Positions 50,513 through 59,516 of a stretch of DNA of 64,000 nt are shown here, piece after piece. The notes below the pieces were generated by a model. The model did no database searches, was not told the DNA's origin, and was given only the letters and a program-made list of their open reading frames with translations. Position 1 is the first letter of the stretch. Each line of letters begins with the position of its first letter. Made by a program: the position numbers and the translations under genes. The DNA lies in NCBI RefSeq assembly GCF_000716785.1, contig NZ_JNYY01000029.1, forward strand, positions 1-64,000, written 5' to 3'. The DNA is from Amycolatopsis vancoresmycina (lineage in GTDB: Bacteria; Actinomycetota; Actinomycetes; Mycobacteriales; Pseudonocardiaceae).

Positions 50513-50576
50513 GACTCTTGTGAGTGGTAAGGCGAGTTCAAACTCGTCTTACCACTCACGAGAGTCCGGGCGGACG
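50503..50576. terminator. long palindromic hairpin, family copy 3, at the rnpB 3' end
   Basis: A 36-bp stem (arms 50503-50538 and 50541-50576) with a 2-nt tip and only two non-Watson-Crick positions, both G-U in RNA. The core GTGAGTGGTAAGGCG matches copies at 18708 and 30363; here the stem is extended outward by 16 bp that include the last bases of rnpB. Confidence 0.8.
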
Positions 50577-50613
50577 GTTCCGCGGTGTGGTTACCCGGTA
50601 GTAGGGTGCGGGC

Positions 50614-51468
50614 ATGGCGGGTGACGAGCAGCGGTTCAAGTCGGCTTTCGATTCCTTGCACGCCTTGGCGTACTTCGCGCCCGAGGTCGACGCCGCGCTC
50701 ACCGGGATCGGGCTGCGGCCTGGCCGGATGCCGTACTTCGCGAGCCGGTCCGCGGCCATGGGGGCCGTCGGCCCGGAGGTCGTCGCCGCCACCTTCTACA
50801 ACTTCAACCCCGAGGTCGTCGCCCGCGTGATCCCGCGCGCCTGGACCCTGGCGACGCCGGAGCAGGTCCTGGACGCCCGCCTCGAGGGCGTCGACAAGGC
50901 ACTGACCCGGCTGCTCGGCGACCACGTCAAGAGCGACGAGGTCGCCGAAGCCGCCGAACTCGCGCGCGAGGCCGCCGCCGGGTGCACCGGCGAAGGACGT
51001 CCGCTCTACGCCGCCCACGCGGGGCTCGCCTGGCCGGGCGAGCCGCACCTCGTCCTCTGGCACGCCGTCACGCTGATCCGCGAACACCGCGGCGACGGCC
51101 ACATCGCCGCCCTGGTCCTCGAAGGGCTCGACGGGCTCGAAGCCCTCGTCACCCACAGCGCCACCGGACGTGGCTTCAACCTCGCCGCCGCGAAGCTCAC
51201 CCGCGGCTGGAGCGACGAGCAGTGGGCCGCCGCCGCAGGCCGTCTGGAGGCCCGCGGGCTCCTCGACGCCGAAGGCGCCCTGACCGACGCGGGCGCCGCG
51301 TTGCGTGACCGCATCGAGGTGGCGACCGAGACGGCCGCGCGGGGACCGTGGGACCACCTGGGCCCCGAGCGCACCGCGCGGCTCGAGGAACTGTGCCGCG
51401 GCCTCAGCCGCCACGTCGTCGAGGCCGGCGCCTTCCCCGATGGGGTGTTCGCGCTCGGCCGACCGTGA
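50614..51468 (+). CDS. SCO6745 family (SalK-like) helix-turn-helix protein
   Basis: A 284-residue all-helical protein typical of the actinomycete SCO6745/SalK-like family. The N-terminal half is an alpha-helical ligand-type domain (YFAPEVDAALTGIGLRPGRM; RSAAMGAVGPEVV); the C-terminal half has a MarR-like winged helix (WAAAAGRLEARGLLDAEGAL). Members are often encoded near other genes at random, and their role is unknown. ATG 50614 follows GTAGGGTGC. No partner is visible; a 453-bp gap follows. Confidence 0.82.
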   Translation: MAGDEQRFKSAFDSLHALAYFAPEVDAALTGIGLRPGRMPYFASRSAAMGAVGPEVVAATFYNFNPEVVARVIPRAWTLATPEQVLDARLEGVDKALTRLLGDHVKSDEVAEAAELAREAAAGCTGEGRPLYAAHAGLAWPGEPHLVLWHAVTLIREHRGDGHIAALVLEGLDGLEALVTHSATGRGFNLAAAKLTRGWSDEQWAAAAGRLEARGLLDAEGALTDAGAALRDRIEVATETAARGPWDHLGPERTARLEELCRGLSRHVVEAGAFPDGVFALGRP

Positions 51469-51921
51469 ACGGTCAAGATCACGCTATGTAGTGAAGAATT
51501 GGTGAAGTTTCGGACACCCCGTGACGGACAGCACGCGTGCCCAAGATCGACATGGCCGCCGACCGGCGGGCCGTCGTCACAGAGCGGACTCGCGCGACAC
51601 GGCCGATCGTGTCATGCAACACTGTTCCAGGCCGCACAACGGCCACAGTGTCAGTACCCACAGTGAGCAAATCCCGGGCAATGGGGTGAGTTCGTCAGCA
51701 CACTGAGAAGTATGGGTGGCCGGGGTTCAACCCGAGGGCCCTTGCCGCGATGATGGTGGGCGTGGAGTTTTCGCGTGCCATCCGCACCACGCCGGTTGAC
51801 GAGCCAGCCGGTGTCTACGCTGCGCACTTTGACCACTACCCCTCGTAGCCCCCATGATGTTGTTCGAAGCACCGCCTGAGCCAGAACCGCGCGGCCCCCA
51901 CCGCGCACCGGGAGTATCGCG
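51469..51921. other. 453-bp region without a convincing gene
   Basis: Separates the SCO6745-like gene from the secretion-like cluster. Short frames exist on both strands, but none has both a ribosome binding site and plausible composition. Its base composition is a little less GC-rich than the neighbourhood at 51480-51520. A weak inverted repeat GTGT-CATGCA-ACAC lies near 51608-51621. It most probably holds the promoter of the cluster. Confidence 0.5.
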
Positions 51922-52188
51922 ATGATGACCTTGACCACCCTCGACACGCTGGCCGCCGGCGAGCTGGGCACCGGAAACGTGCGCCAGTGGCTGCTCGACA
52001 ACGTCATCCCCCTGGTGCTGCTGGCCGTCGCACTCCTGCTCCTGTGGCTGGGCGGCGGCAAGGGCGACAACGCCGGTGTCATGCGCCGGCTCGCCGGCGT
52101 GGTCATCGCGCTCGCCATCATCGGTCTCGCGGTCAGCGGCGCGGGCGTGAACGTGGGCCAGTGGATCGCCGGCCTGTTCACCGGCTGA
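51922..52188 (+). CDS. small two-helix membrane protein, VirB2/pilin-like candidate
   Basis: An 88-residue protein with two membrane helices (about 28-43 and 57-75) split by a short loop with GGGKGDNAG, and no cleavable signal obvious. Size, topology and position just before a VirB3-like and a VirB4-like gene suggest the small membrane subunit of a type IV secretion channel. ATG 51922 follows GGGAG; ATG 51925 is an alternative. Sequence alone does not prove pilin identity. Confidence 0.65.
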   Translation: MMTLTTLDTLAAGELGTGNVRQWLLDNVIPLVLLAVALLLLWLGGGKGDNAGVMRRLAGVVIALAIIGLAVSGAGVNVGQWIAGLFTG

Positions 52189-52198
52189 GGCGGGCCGC

Positions 52199-52678
52199 GT
52201 GCGCATCAGGACCGATGACGAGGTTTACCGGGTCGACGCCGTGTGGCTCGGCCCGCCGAAAGCGACTTTTCCCTGGAGAGCCCGGTACGTCGCCTGGCTC
52301 ATCGGCATCCCGACGTTCTTCCTGGTCCTCGGCGTCGAACGCTGGGCCGGGTGGAGCTTCGGGTTCTTCTCGACGGCGTGGGCGTTCGTCGCCACCATCG
52401 TGATCACCCGGCTGCTCACGGCCAAGATCAGCCACGAGCGCCCGCTCGGCGCCGTGGTCGCGATGGCGGGGCGCGAGCTCAACACGCCACGGGAGCGGAC
52501 CACCGGCACCGGCGGCGCGGTCAGCGCCAGCCGCGTCCGGGTGCGGGCCGAGCGCCCGCTGCCGAAGCACCGCCGCAGGCGGCAGTACCAGCACCACGGC
52601 GGCCCGCCGGGTGCGTCAGTCACCCAGGGAGCACCACGAGCGCGCCGGAGCCGTAACGCAGCTCGGGCCGGGAGGTAG
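52199..52678 (+). CDS. small membrane protein, VirB3/PrgI-like candidate
   Basis: A 159-residue protein. Two closely spaced membrane helices (about residues 31-48 and 55-75) lie near the N-terminus, followed by a basic Arg/His-rich, probably disordered tail. The topology is that of VirB3/PrgI proteins, which link the inner membrane to VirB4. GTG 52199 lies 10 bp after the previous stop; the ATPase gene begins 3 bp after its stop, with the ribosome binding site GGGAGG overlapping it. Confidence 0.65.
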   Translation: MRIRTDDEVYRVDAVWLGPPKATFPWRARYVAWLIGIPTFFLVLGVERWAGWSFGFFSTAWAFVATIVITRLLTAKISHERPLGAVVAMAGRELNTPRERTTGTGGAVSASRVRVRAERPLPKHRRRRQYQHHGGPPGASVTQGAPRARRSRNAARAGR

Positions 52679-52681
52679 TCG

Positions 52682-55630
52682 TTGTTCGGTCGCGGCGGTA
52701 GCCGAGGAAAACGGGGTCGGGACACCCACTCGGGCGCATGGCAACCGCCCGAGCAGGTCCGCGCGTCGCGGAACGGCTCGGGGAACAAGGCGCGCCTGCC
52801 CGGTGAGCAGGCGATTCCCGCTTATACCCCGTCGATCGCGGTGCGAAGCATCGACGGGCACCTGGTCCGCACCGGCGTGGAGGTCTACGCCTGGTACCGG
52901 CTGGCGCCGCAGCGCTGGTCGTTCCGCTCGGACTCGCAGCGGCGCGACCTGATCGCCGCCATCGCCGGCCAGTACGCCGAGCTGCAGGGCCGCTGGCTGC
53001 ACCTGCGCGTGACGAACCGGCCGTACCCGATCCGGATGTGGGCCGAGGCGCACGTCTACAACGCGCACAACCGCCCCGGCGACGTCCCGGGCGCGCTGTC
53101 GTTCGACGACTACCTGATCGGCGAGCAGCAGCAGCTGATGGGCCGCTCGATGGCCGAAAAAGAGGTCTACCTGGGTGTCCAGGTGCAGACCCGGCGCATG
53201 GTCGACCGCGCGGTCGAGCGGGCCGCGCCGGTGCTGCGCAAGATCCTGCCCGAGGCCGTGGACGCCGAGCTGACCGCGCTGGACTCCGAGGTCGAGCACC
53301 TCGACCAGGTCATCGGCAGCGCCGGGCTCGAGGGCCGCCCGGTGCACGCCGAGGAGATGTCCTGGCTGATGCACCGCTCGTGCTCGCTGGGCCTGCCCGC
53401 GCCGCGGAACATGCCCGCCGTGCCCGGCGCGGCCTGGGAGCCGGAGGACTTGGCCAGCTTCACCGACGCGGCCGACTACTACGCCGACCCGTACGCGCCG
53501 ACGGTCACCGTCCGCGGCCGCACCGGCTCCAACGCCGGCGTCTCGCGGCACCTGGCCATCCTGACCGTCGGGCAGATGCACGGCCTGCAGATCCCCGAGG
53601 TCGACGACCCGTGGATCCAGCACGCCGACCGGCTGCCCGCCGCGGTCGAGGTGTCCGCGCGCATCTACGTCCGGCGGCCCGAAGAGGTAGCCGGCGAGCT
53701 GCAGCGCCAGATGAACAAGGTCCGCTCGCAGGTCAAGCACTACACCGACGAGCACGAGCTGGAACCACCGCAGTCGCTGTCCCGCCAGGCCGGGCGCGTG
53801 CTGGAGATCGACGACGAGATGACGTCGGGCTTCACCGCGCTGGCCACCCGCGTGCGCTCGTGGTGGCGGCTGGCGGTGTCCGGCCCGACCGAGCGCGACG
53901 CGCTGCGCCTGGCCCAGCAGCTGCTCGACCTGTACAAGCCGAAGATCGCCATCGAGCACCCCGAAGCCCAGTACGCGATGGCGCGGGAGTTCATCCCGGG
54001 CGAGCCGCTGGCCTCGGCGGCGTACATGCGCCGCGGCTCGGTGGTCTGGGCGTCCTCGGCGGTCCCGACGGCGACGGCGGAGGTCGGCGACCGCCGCGGC
54101 ATCCTCCTCGGCGAGACGTGCACGGCAACCCGCCGCCCGGTGGCCTGGGACCCGTGGATGGCGCAGGAAATCCGCGACGGCTCCGGCCTGACGGCCATGG
54201 TGGCCGGCCTGGGTGGCGGTAAGTCGTTCCTCGGCGGCGGCATCGTCTACAAGACGCTGCGCGCGGGGGCGAACTGGACGATCCTCGACCCGTCCGGCCC
54301 GCTGTCGCGGCTGTGCGACCTGCCGGAGCTGCGCCCGTACGCGCGGCCGATCAACCTGCTCAACGCGCAGCCGGGGATCCTGAACCCGTACCGGGTGGTC
54401 GCCGAGCCGCTGATCGAGCACTTCATGGACGAGGACGACCCCGAGCGGTCGTGGCGCCGCGAGAAGGCGCTGGCGGGCGCGACGCGGCGGCGTCTGGTGC
54501 TGGACGTCCTGACGGGTGTCCTGCCGTACGAGGTGTCCCGGATGGCGCAGACGCGGATCGTGCTGCTGCGCGCGGTCCGGGCTGTGGGCGGCCGCTTCGA
54601 CGCCGATCCGGGCCAGGTAATCGATGCCCTGCGCCGGGATTCGTCGGAGCACCACGAGCACGCGGGCGTCGTCGCGGACTTCCTGGACGAGATGCGCGAG
54701 CGGATGGCGCTGCTGATCCCGGAGTCGGACGCGGACCCGTACTCGGAGACCCGCGACGACCGGCTGACGGTCCTGACGATGGCCGGGCTGACCCTGCCGA
54801 AGGACGGCGTCCCCCGCGAGTACTGGACGGACGCGGAGTCGCTGGGTGTCGAGATGCTGAACCTGGCGGCGTGGCTGACCCAGCGGTCGGTGTACGAGAA
54901 GCCGAAGGAGATGCGCAAGGGCGTCTGGATCGACGAGGCGTTCTTCCTGTCGGAGGTCCCGACGGGGCGTGTGCTGATGAACCGCTTCGCGCGTGACTCG
55001 CGCAAGTGGAACGTCCGCGTGCTGCTGTCGTCCCAGATCCCGGCGGACTTCCTGAAGATCCAGGGTTTCGTGGCCCTGCTGGACTCGGTGTTCGTCGGCC
55101 GCTTGGACGACGACGACGCCCAGGCCGACGCCCTGCGGCTCCTGAAGGTCCCGGTCGGCGTGGGGTACGAGCAGGTCGTGGCGGCGTTGGGTCGCCGTCC
55201 CGGAGCGCAGCGGGGCCTGGAGCGGGACGTGGAGCCCCGCCAGTTCATCTTCGGCGACGGCGCCGGCGGCGTGGAGCGCATCCGCGTCGACTTCTCGGGC
55301 CCCCACCTGGACCACCTGCGCGCGGTGATGGACACGACCCCGGGTTCGAAGGACGCGGCCACCCGCCGCCCGGGCAACGAGCTGGCCCTGCCGGTCACGG
55401 AGGAGAAGAAGCCGTACGTCCCGGTACCCCCGGAGGACGACATCGAGCTGGAGCAGGACTTCGAGCTGGCGGCGGAACTGGAGGTCGGCCTGGCCGACGA
55501 GAACCTCCTCGGCGCCCCGGACCCACTGGCGTCGGAGACGGGCGAAGTGGAGGGCGGGGTCCAGCCGTCCAACGGGCAGCAGCACGCCCGCACAGGTGGA
55601 AAGGGCGGCACCGGCCGGGACGCCGCATGA
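52682..55630 (+). CDS. VirB4/TraC-like secretion ATPase
   Basis: A 982-residue cytoplasmic ATPase of the VirB4 class, motor of type IV secretion channels. The N-terminal half is the VirB4-specific helical region; the motor has Walker A GLGGGKSFLGG near residue 512 and Walker B GVWIDEAFFL near 747, followed by LLSSQIP as sensor. The tail of about 120 residues is acidic and disordered. TTG 52682 has GGGAGG 5-6 bp upstream. No coupling protein (VirD4/TcpA) or relaxase is encoded nearby. Confidence 0.85.
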   Translation: MFGRGGSRGKRGRDTHSGAWQPPEQVRASRNGSGNKARLPGEQAIPAYTPSIAVRSIDGHLVRTGVEVYAWYRLAPQRWSFRSDSQRRDLIAAIAGQYAELQGRWLHLRVTNRPYPIRMWAEAHVYNAHNRPGDVPGALSFDDYLIGEQQQLMGRSMAEKEVYLGVQVQTRRMVDRAVERAAPVLRKILPEAVDAELTALDSEVEHLDQVIGSAGLEGRPVHAEEMSWLMHRSCSLGLPAPRNMPAVPGAAWEPEDLASFTDAADYYADPYAPTVTVRGRTGSNAGVSRHLAILTVGQMHGLQIPEVDDPWIQHADRLPAAVEVSARIYVRRPEEVAGELQRQMNKVRSQVKHYTDEHELEPPQSLSRQAGRVLEIDDEMTSGFTALATRVRSWWRLAVSGPTERDALRLAQQLLDLYKPKIAIEHPEAQYAMAREFIPGEPLASAAYMRRGSVVWASSAVPTATAEVGDRRGILLGETCTATRRPVAWDPWMAQEIRDGSGLTAMVAGLGGGKSFLGGGIVYKTLRAGANWTILDPSGPLSRLCDLPELRPYARPINLLNAQPGILNPYRVVAEPLIEHFMDEDDPERSWRREKALAGATRRRLVLDVLTGVLPYEVSRMAQTRIVLLRAVRAVGGRFDADPGQVIDALRRDSSEHHEHAGVVADFLDEMRERMALLIPESDADPYSETRDDRLTVLTMAGLTLPKDGVPREYWTDAESLGVEMLNLAAWLTQRSVYEKPKEMRKGVWIDEAFFLSEVPTGRVLMNRFARDSRKWNVRVLLSSQIPADFLKIQGFVALLDSVFVGRLDDDDAQADALRLLKVPVGVGYEQVVAALGRRPGAQRGLERDVEPRQFIFGDGAGGVERIRVDFSGPHLDHLRAVMDTTPGSKDAATRRPGNELALPVTEEKKPYVPVPPEDDIELEQDFELAAELEVGLADENLLGAPDPLASETGEVEGGVQPSNGQQHARTGGKGGTGRDAA

Positions 55631-55749
55631 ACGCGGCCCGGGAACGAGGCATGCGAGCAGGCGCGGGCCCCGGCCGCCGGGTCGCGGCCCGCCGCTGCGC
55701 GGCCGGTCCCTTCGCGACCGCGCGGACGACCGCGGGGGGCGCCGCATGA
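55627..55749 (+). CDS. possible 40-residue basic peptide
   Basis: The frame starts at ATG 55627, overlapping the ATPase stop (ATGA), and ends at 55749, overlapping the next ATG (ATGA), so it fills the gap exactly with coupled starts. The product is Arg/Ala/Gly-rich without recognisable features. It may be translated only to carry ribosomes to the next gene; it could also be chance. Confidence 0.4.
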   Translation: MNAARERGMRAGAGPGRRVAARRCAAGPFATARTTAGGAA

Positions 55750-57809
55750 ACACCCTGCTGACGTTGGCGGTGCTGCTGACGCTGGCCGCCGGATGGCACA
55801 CGCTGAAGCGCCGGATCAAGGAAGGCCCGCGGGCCCGGCGCGTGCCGAGCCGCCGGGCGACCATGTTCGCCGTCATGCTGGTCTTCGGGTTGCAGGCCAT
55901 CGCCACGGCCCCCGCGGCCAGCGCGGCGGCGTGCGGCGAGGCGCCGAACCCGGAACGCCCGGGAGCCGGGATGGTCGGCGCGATCGATCCGCCGGAGGGC
56001 CACGGCGAGCCGAACAGCGCGTACATCGACTACGGCTACGCCGGCATGGTGTGGAACACCTTCGAGACCAACTGCTCGGGTCTGAACCTGACCCCGGCGG
56101 GATCCACTTTGGACACCTGGGGTGGCAACCAGTTGTTCAACCTGGGCAAGAACATCGTCGGTGCCACCAACTCGCTGCACTACACGGTGCTCGAGGGTGG
56201 CCTGCTGAACCCGATCTACAACGCCGTGAAGTCGGGCGCCGAAAAGGTCTACAACAACATCTACGCCCAGCTGTTCGGCCTGGTCGCGCTGGTCCTGTCG
56301 ATCATGATGTTCCGCAACATCTGGCGGGGCGACCTGGCCGCGGTCAGCAAACGGGCGCTCTACGCCCTGGCCGGTGTCTGGCTCGCCGCGTCCTCGCTGG
56401 CGATGCTGCGCTACTTCGACCCCATCGACAAAGCGATCGTCCAGACCACGACGAACATCCAGGCGGGCTTCGTCGACGAGAGCGGCGACCGGATCATCCG
56501 GGACATCCTGCCCACCCAGCTCCACACGCAGATCGTCTACAACAACTGGCTGCGCGGGGAGTTCGGCACACCGACGGCACCGCAGGCGGAGCAGTACGGC
56601 AAGCCGCTGCTGGACGCGCAGGCGTTCACCCGCAACCAGCTGGTGAACGGCGACGACGGCAACCAGGCCGTCATCGACGGCAAGAAGAACGCCTACAAGG
56701 ACATCTCCACCAAACTCGGCCCGGCCACCGGTTACTTCACCGGCGAAGCGGGCGGCCGCACCGGCGCCGGCTTCCTCTCCCTCGGCCAGGCCCTCGTCTA
56801 CTCCCTCTTCCAGCTCCTGGCGAAAGCGTCCGTGCTGCTGGCCCAGGTCCTCATCCGCCTTTTCGCCCTCACCGCGCCCCTGATCGGCCTCATCGCCCTC
56901 CTCCACCCGGAGATCCTCCGCCGCGTGCTCAAGGTCGCCGGCGGCGTCGCCTTCAACCTCGTCGTGCTCTCCGTCCTCGCCGGCGTGCACGCCCTGCTCC
57001 TGCAGGCCATCTTCGACGCCGGGAACTCGCTCAACATGCTCACGCAGATGGTCCTCGCCGGGCTCATCACCGTGCTGCTGTTCATGGTCGGGCGGCCCGT
57101 GCGGCGGCTGTGGCAGATGGTCGAGATGTCGGTCAGCATGGTCGGCGCCGCCGTGCCGTCGCCCGGGGGCGGGATCTTCTCCCGGTTCCGGCGCAACCGC
57201 AACGGCCCGACCCCGCAGGACGAGTTCTGGCAGAACGTCCGTGACACCGACGACGTCGTCGACGGCGAGCAGCGCGGCCCGCTCGGCGCCACCGCCGGTG
57301 GTGGGCGGTTCCGGCCGGAAGCCACCATCTTCGCCAACGCCCAGCGCCTCGACAACGGCGCCTCCCGCCCGGCCGCGGCCTGGTCCGGCGCCTGGCCGGG
57401 GGCCGTCGCCGGGGGCGGGTCCGCGGGGGCGCTGCCCGCGGGCAGGCGTCCCGGTGCTCCCGTGTTCGGCCAGTACAACCCGGCCAGCGGTGACGGCGGC
57501 GAGTACGTCGTCGTCGGGGCCGGTGGCCGTCCGACCACCCGGGAGGAGAGCCGGCGCGTCGACACCTCGCCGGTGGCCGACCGGCGGTGGAGCGACGAAC
57601 CCGAGCCCGTCGTCGTGCCCTCCGACCTGCGCCCGCCCGAGTCGAGCTTCAGCGACTTCGCGCCGCGCACCCCGGGCGTGCGCGCCCAGCCGCGGCGCGT
57701 CGACCCCGAAGTCGTCGCGGGCAAGCCGGTCTTCGTGCTCTTCCGGCCGTCGCGCGGCATCGAGGTTCGTGAAGAACCGCGTGACACCGACCAAGTGCTG
57801 GGGCGGTGA
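55746..57809 (+). CDS. VirB6/TrbL-like polytopic membrane protein
   Basis: A 687-residue protein. It has N-terminal helices (about 3-17 and 40-58), an extracytoplasmic segment with two cysteines (AACGEAP, TNCSGLN), further helices near 180-200 and 213-232, then four to five helices at about 345-465, and a cytoplasmic tail of 220 residues rich in Pro/Gly/Arg. This layout matches VirB6/TrbL channel proteins. ATG 55746. It lies between the VirB4-like and VirB8-like genes, the expected order. Confidence 0.78.
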   Translation: MNTLLTLAVLLTLAAGWHTLKRRIKEGPRARRVPSRRATMFAVMLVFGLQAIATAPAASAAACGEAPNPERPGAGMVGAIDPPEGHGEPNSAYIDYGYAGMVWNTFETNCSGLNLTPAGSTLDTWGGNQLFNLGKNIVGATNSLHYTVLEGGLLNPIYNAVKSGAEKVYNNIYAQLFGLVALVLSIMMFRNIWRGDLAAVSKRALYALAGVWLAASSLAMLRYFDPIDKAIVQTTTNIQAGFVDESGDRIIRDILPTQLHTQIVYNNWLRGEFGTPTAPQAEQYGKPLLDAQAFTRNQLVNGDDGNQAVIDGKKNAYKDISTKLGPATGYFTGEAGGRTGAGFLSLGQALVYSLFQLLAKASVLLAQVLIRLFALTAPLIGLIALLHPEILRRVLKVAGGVAFNLVVLSVLAGVHALLLQAIFDAGNSLNMLTQMVLAGLITVLLFMVGRPVRRLWQMVEMSVSMVGAAVPSPGGGIFSRFRRNRNGPTPQDEFWQNVRDTDDVVDGEQRGPLGATAGGGRFRPEATIFANAQRLDNGASRPAAAWSGAWPGAVAGGGSAGALPAGRRPGAPVFGQYNPASGDGGEYVVVGAGGRPTTREESRRVDTSPVADRRWSDEPEPVVVPSDLRPPESSFSDFAPRTPGVRAQPRRVDPEVVAGKPVFVLFRPSRGIEVREEPRDTDQVLGR

Positions 57810-57812
57810 CCG

Positions 57813-58415
57813 ATGCCGATCCGCACCAACCGCGGCCGCACCGCGGTCTACCGGCGCCTGTGGGGCTGGCCGCTGCGCTCGCCCCGCCACCTGATGGGGA
57901 CGCTGGTGTTCCTGGCCATCCTGGTCACCGCGCTCGGCATCGTGCTGCCCAAGGTGGTCGGCAAACCGCAGGCCAAGGCGGCCCCACCCACCGCCGGGAC
58001 GACGACGTCGGTCACGACGACCCAGCCGGGCATCGCCGCGCCCGTCCCGACGTCCAACCTGCCGACGCGGCTGTCCACGCCGCTGGCCACCCCGACCCCG
58101 GCGGCACCGAACGGCGACGCGATCCGCGTCGCCAAGGAATGGGCCGCGGCCTGGGTCAACCACCCGGCCGGCATGACCTCCGAGCAGTGGCTCGCGCAGC
58201 TGAAGCCGTTCACCACCGAGGAGTACCTGCCGGTGATGGGGACGGTGGACCCGGCGAACATCCCGGCGACCAAGGTCACCGGTGAGCCGACGGTCGGCAC
58301 GTCGTACCCGAGTTCGGTGCAGCTGACCATCCCCACCGACGGGCCGAAACTGGCCATCACGGTGGTGAGCACGAACGCCGGCTGGCGGGTCGCCGACTAC
58401 GACCAGGCGAGCTGA
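57813..58415 (+). CDS. VirB8/TcpC-like protein
   Basis: A 200-residue protein. A single membrane helix at about 28-48 is followed by a Thr/Pro linker and a C-terminal NTF2-like domain (residues 100-200: KEWAAAWVNHPAGMTSEQWL, TVVSTNAGWRVADYDQ). This is the topology of VirB8 and of TcpC in Gram-positive systems, scaffold proteins of the channel. ATG 57813 is 3 bp after the previous stop, and the next gene begins 2 bp after its own. Confidence 0.75.
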   Translation: MPIRTNRGRTAVYRRLWGWPLRSPRHLMGTLVFLAILVTALGIVLPKVVGKPQAKAAPPTAGTTTSVTTTQPGIAAPVPTSNLPTRLSTPLATPTPAAPNGDAIRVAKEWAAAWVNHPAGMTSEQWLAQLKPFTTEEYLPVMGTVDPANIPATKVTGEPTVGTSYPSSVQLTIPTDGPKLAITVVSTNAGWRVADYDQAS

Positions 58416-58417
58416 CC

Positions 58418-59419
58418 GTGCGGCGGCTGGGGTTGTGGCTGGGGCTGATCGTGTTCGTCGCGGTCGGTGCCCTGGTCGTGACCGCGGTCGCCGCGAAGGT
58501 CGTGATCGACAACCAGCAGGCCCAGGCGCGGAGCGTGTCCCTGATGAGCTGCGACGCCTCGGTCGGGCCGACGCAGCCGGGCCAGGGCGACCGCGGCACG
58601 GTCGACGCGTCGAAGCTGGACGACGAGCAGCGCGGGATCGTCGCGCTGATCATTTCGATCGGCAAGCAGCGGTCGCTGGCGCCGCGCGCGTGGCAGGTCG
58701 CGATCCAGGCCGGGATGACCGAGTCCGGGCTGCACAACCTCACCTACGGCGACCGCGACTCCCTGGGCATCTTCCAGATGCGGCCGACGATGGGCTGGGG
58801 CACGGTGGCGCAGGTCACCGACCCGACGTACGAGGTCAACAAGTTCTTCGACGTGCTGCTCGCGGTGCCGGACTGGGAAAACCGCCGCCCGGGCGACGCG
58901 GCGCAGGCGGTCGAGCGCTCGGGCTTCCCGGACCGCTACCACAAGTGGGAGCCGATGGCGGCGACCCTGGTGGAGAAGGTCGGCCAGGTCGTCGACGTCG
59001 TCGCCTGCGGGACCGGCATGGGGGCGCTGCTGCCGCCCAGCCAGGCCGCCGGGAAGGCGATCGGTTTCGCGCTGGGCGAGCAGGGTAAGCCGTATGTGTG
59101 GGGTGCCACAGGCCCGGACTCGTACGACTGTTCGGGGCTGATGCTCCGGGCGTACGAGTCGGCGGGGATCATTCTGCCGCGCGTCTCACGCGACCAGTAC
59201 CACGCCGGCGCGTTGCTGCCGGTGCGGGAGGCGCAGCCCGGTGACCTGCTGTTCCTCGCCACCGATCCGTCGGACCCGTCGTCCATCCACCACGTGATGA
59301 TGTACCTGGGCGACGGCAAGGTCGTCGAAGCGCAGCAGACGGGTGTGCCGGTGCACACGCGGGCGTTCTCGTTCGACGAGCGTGAACTGGTGCCGCAGGC
59401 GGTCCGCCCCGGCGTTTAG
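58418..59419 (+). CDS. bifunctional peptidoglycan hydrolase, VirB1-like with NlpC/P60 domain
   Basis: A 333-residue protein. An N-terminal membrane anchor (5-28) precedes a transglycosylase-like helical domain (AGMTESGLHNLTYGDRDSLG near 110, a lysozyme-like fold with a glutamate in TESG) and an NlpC/P60 cysteine peptidase domain from about 205, with the catalytic cysteine in YDCSGLM (about 237) and histidine in SIHHVMMYLG (about 290). It would open the cell wall for the channel. GTG 58418 follows the VirB8-like gene by 2 bp. Confidence 0.88.
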   Translation: MRRLGLWLGLIVFVAVGALVVTAVAAKVVIDNQQAQARSVSLMSCDASVGPTQPGQGDRGTVDASKLDDEQRGIVALIISIGKQRSLAPRAWQVAIQAGMTESGLHNLTYGDRDSLGIFQMRPTMGWGTVAQVTDPTYEVNKFFDVLLAVPDWENRRPGDAAQAVERSGFPDRYHKWEPMAATLVEKVGQVVDVVACGTGMGALLPPSQAAGKAIGFALGEQGKPYVWGATGPDSYDCSGLMLRAYESAGIILPRVSRDQYHAGALLPVREAQPGDLLFLATDPSDPSSIHHVMMYLGDGKVVEAQQTGVPVHTRAFSFDERELVPQAVRPGV

Positions 59420-59516
59420 CATGGGGTCGAGAAGGCCCTGACACCGACCGGCCGATTCACCCGACGTCGCGGCGCTTCCACGAGCAGGTGGCCGCGTACT
59501 GGCAGAGGATGAGCAC

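Noticed and set aside
50092..51414. Long antisense frame covering rnpB and the SCO6745-like gene
   Set aside because: It lies over a certain structured RNA and a better-supported gene; typical GC-rich antisense frame.
51751..51849. Short frame of about 32 codons in the 453-bp gap
   Set aside because: No ribosome binding site, no recognisable features and length within chance.
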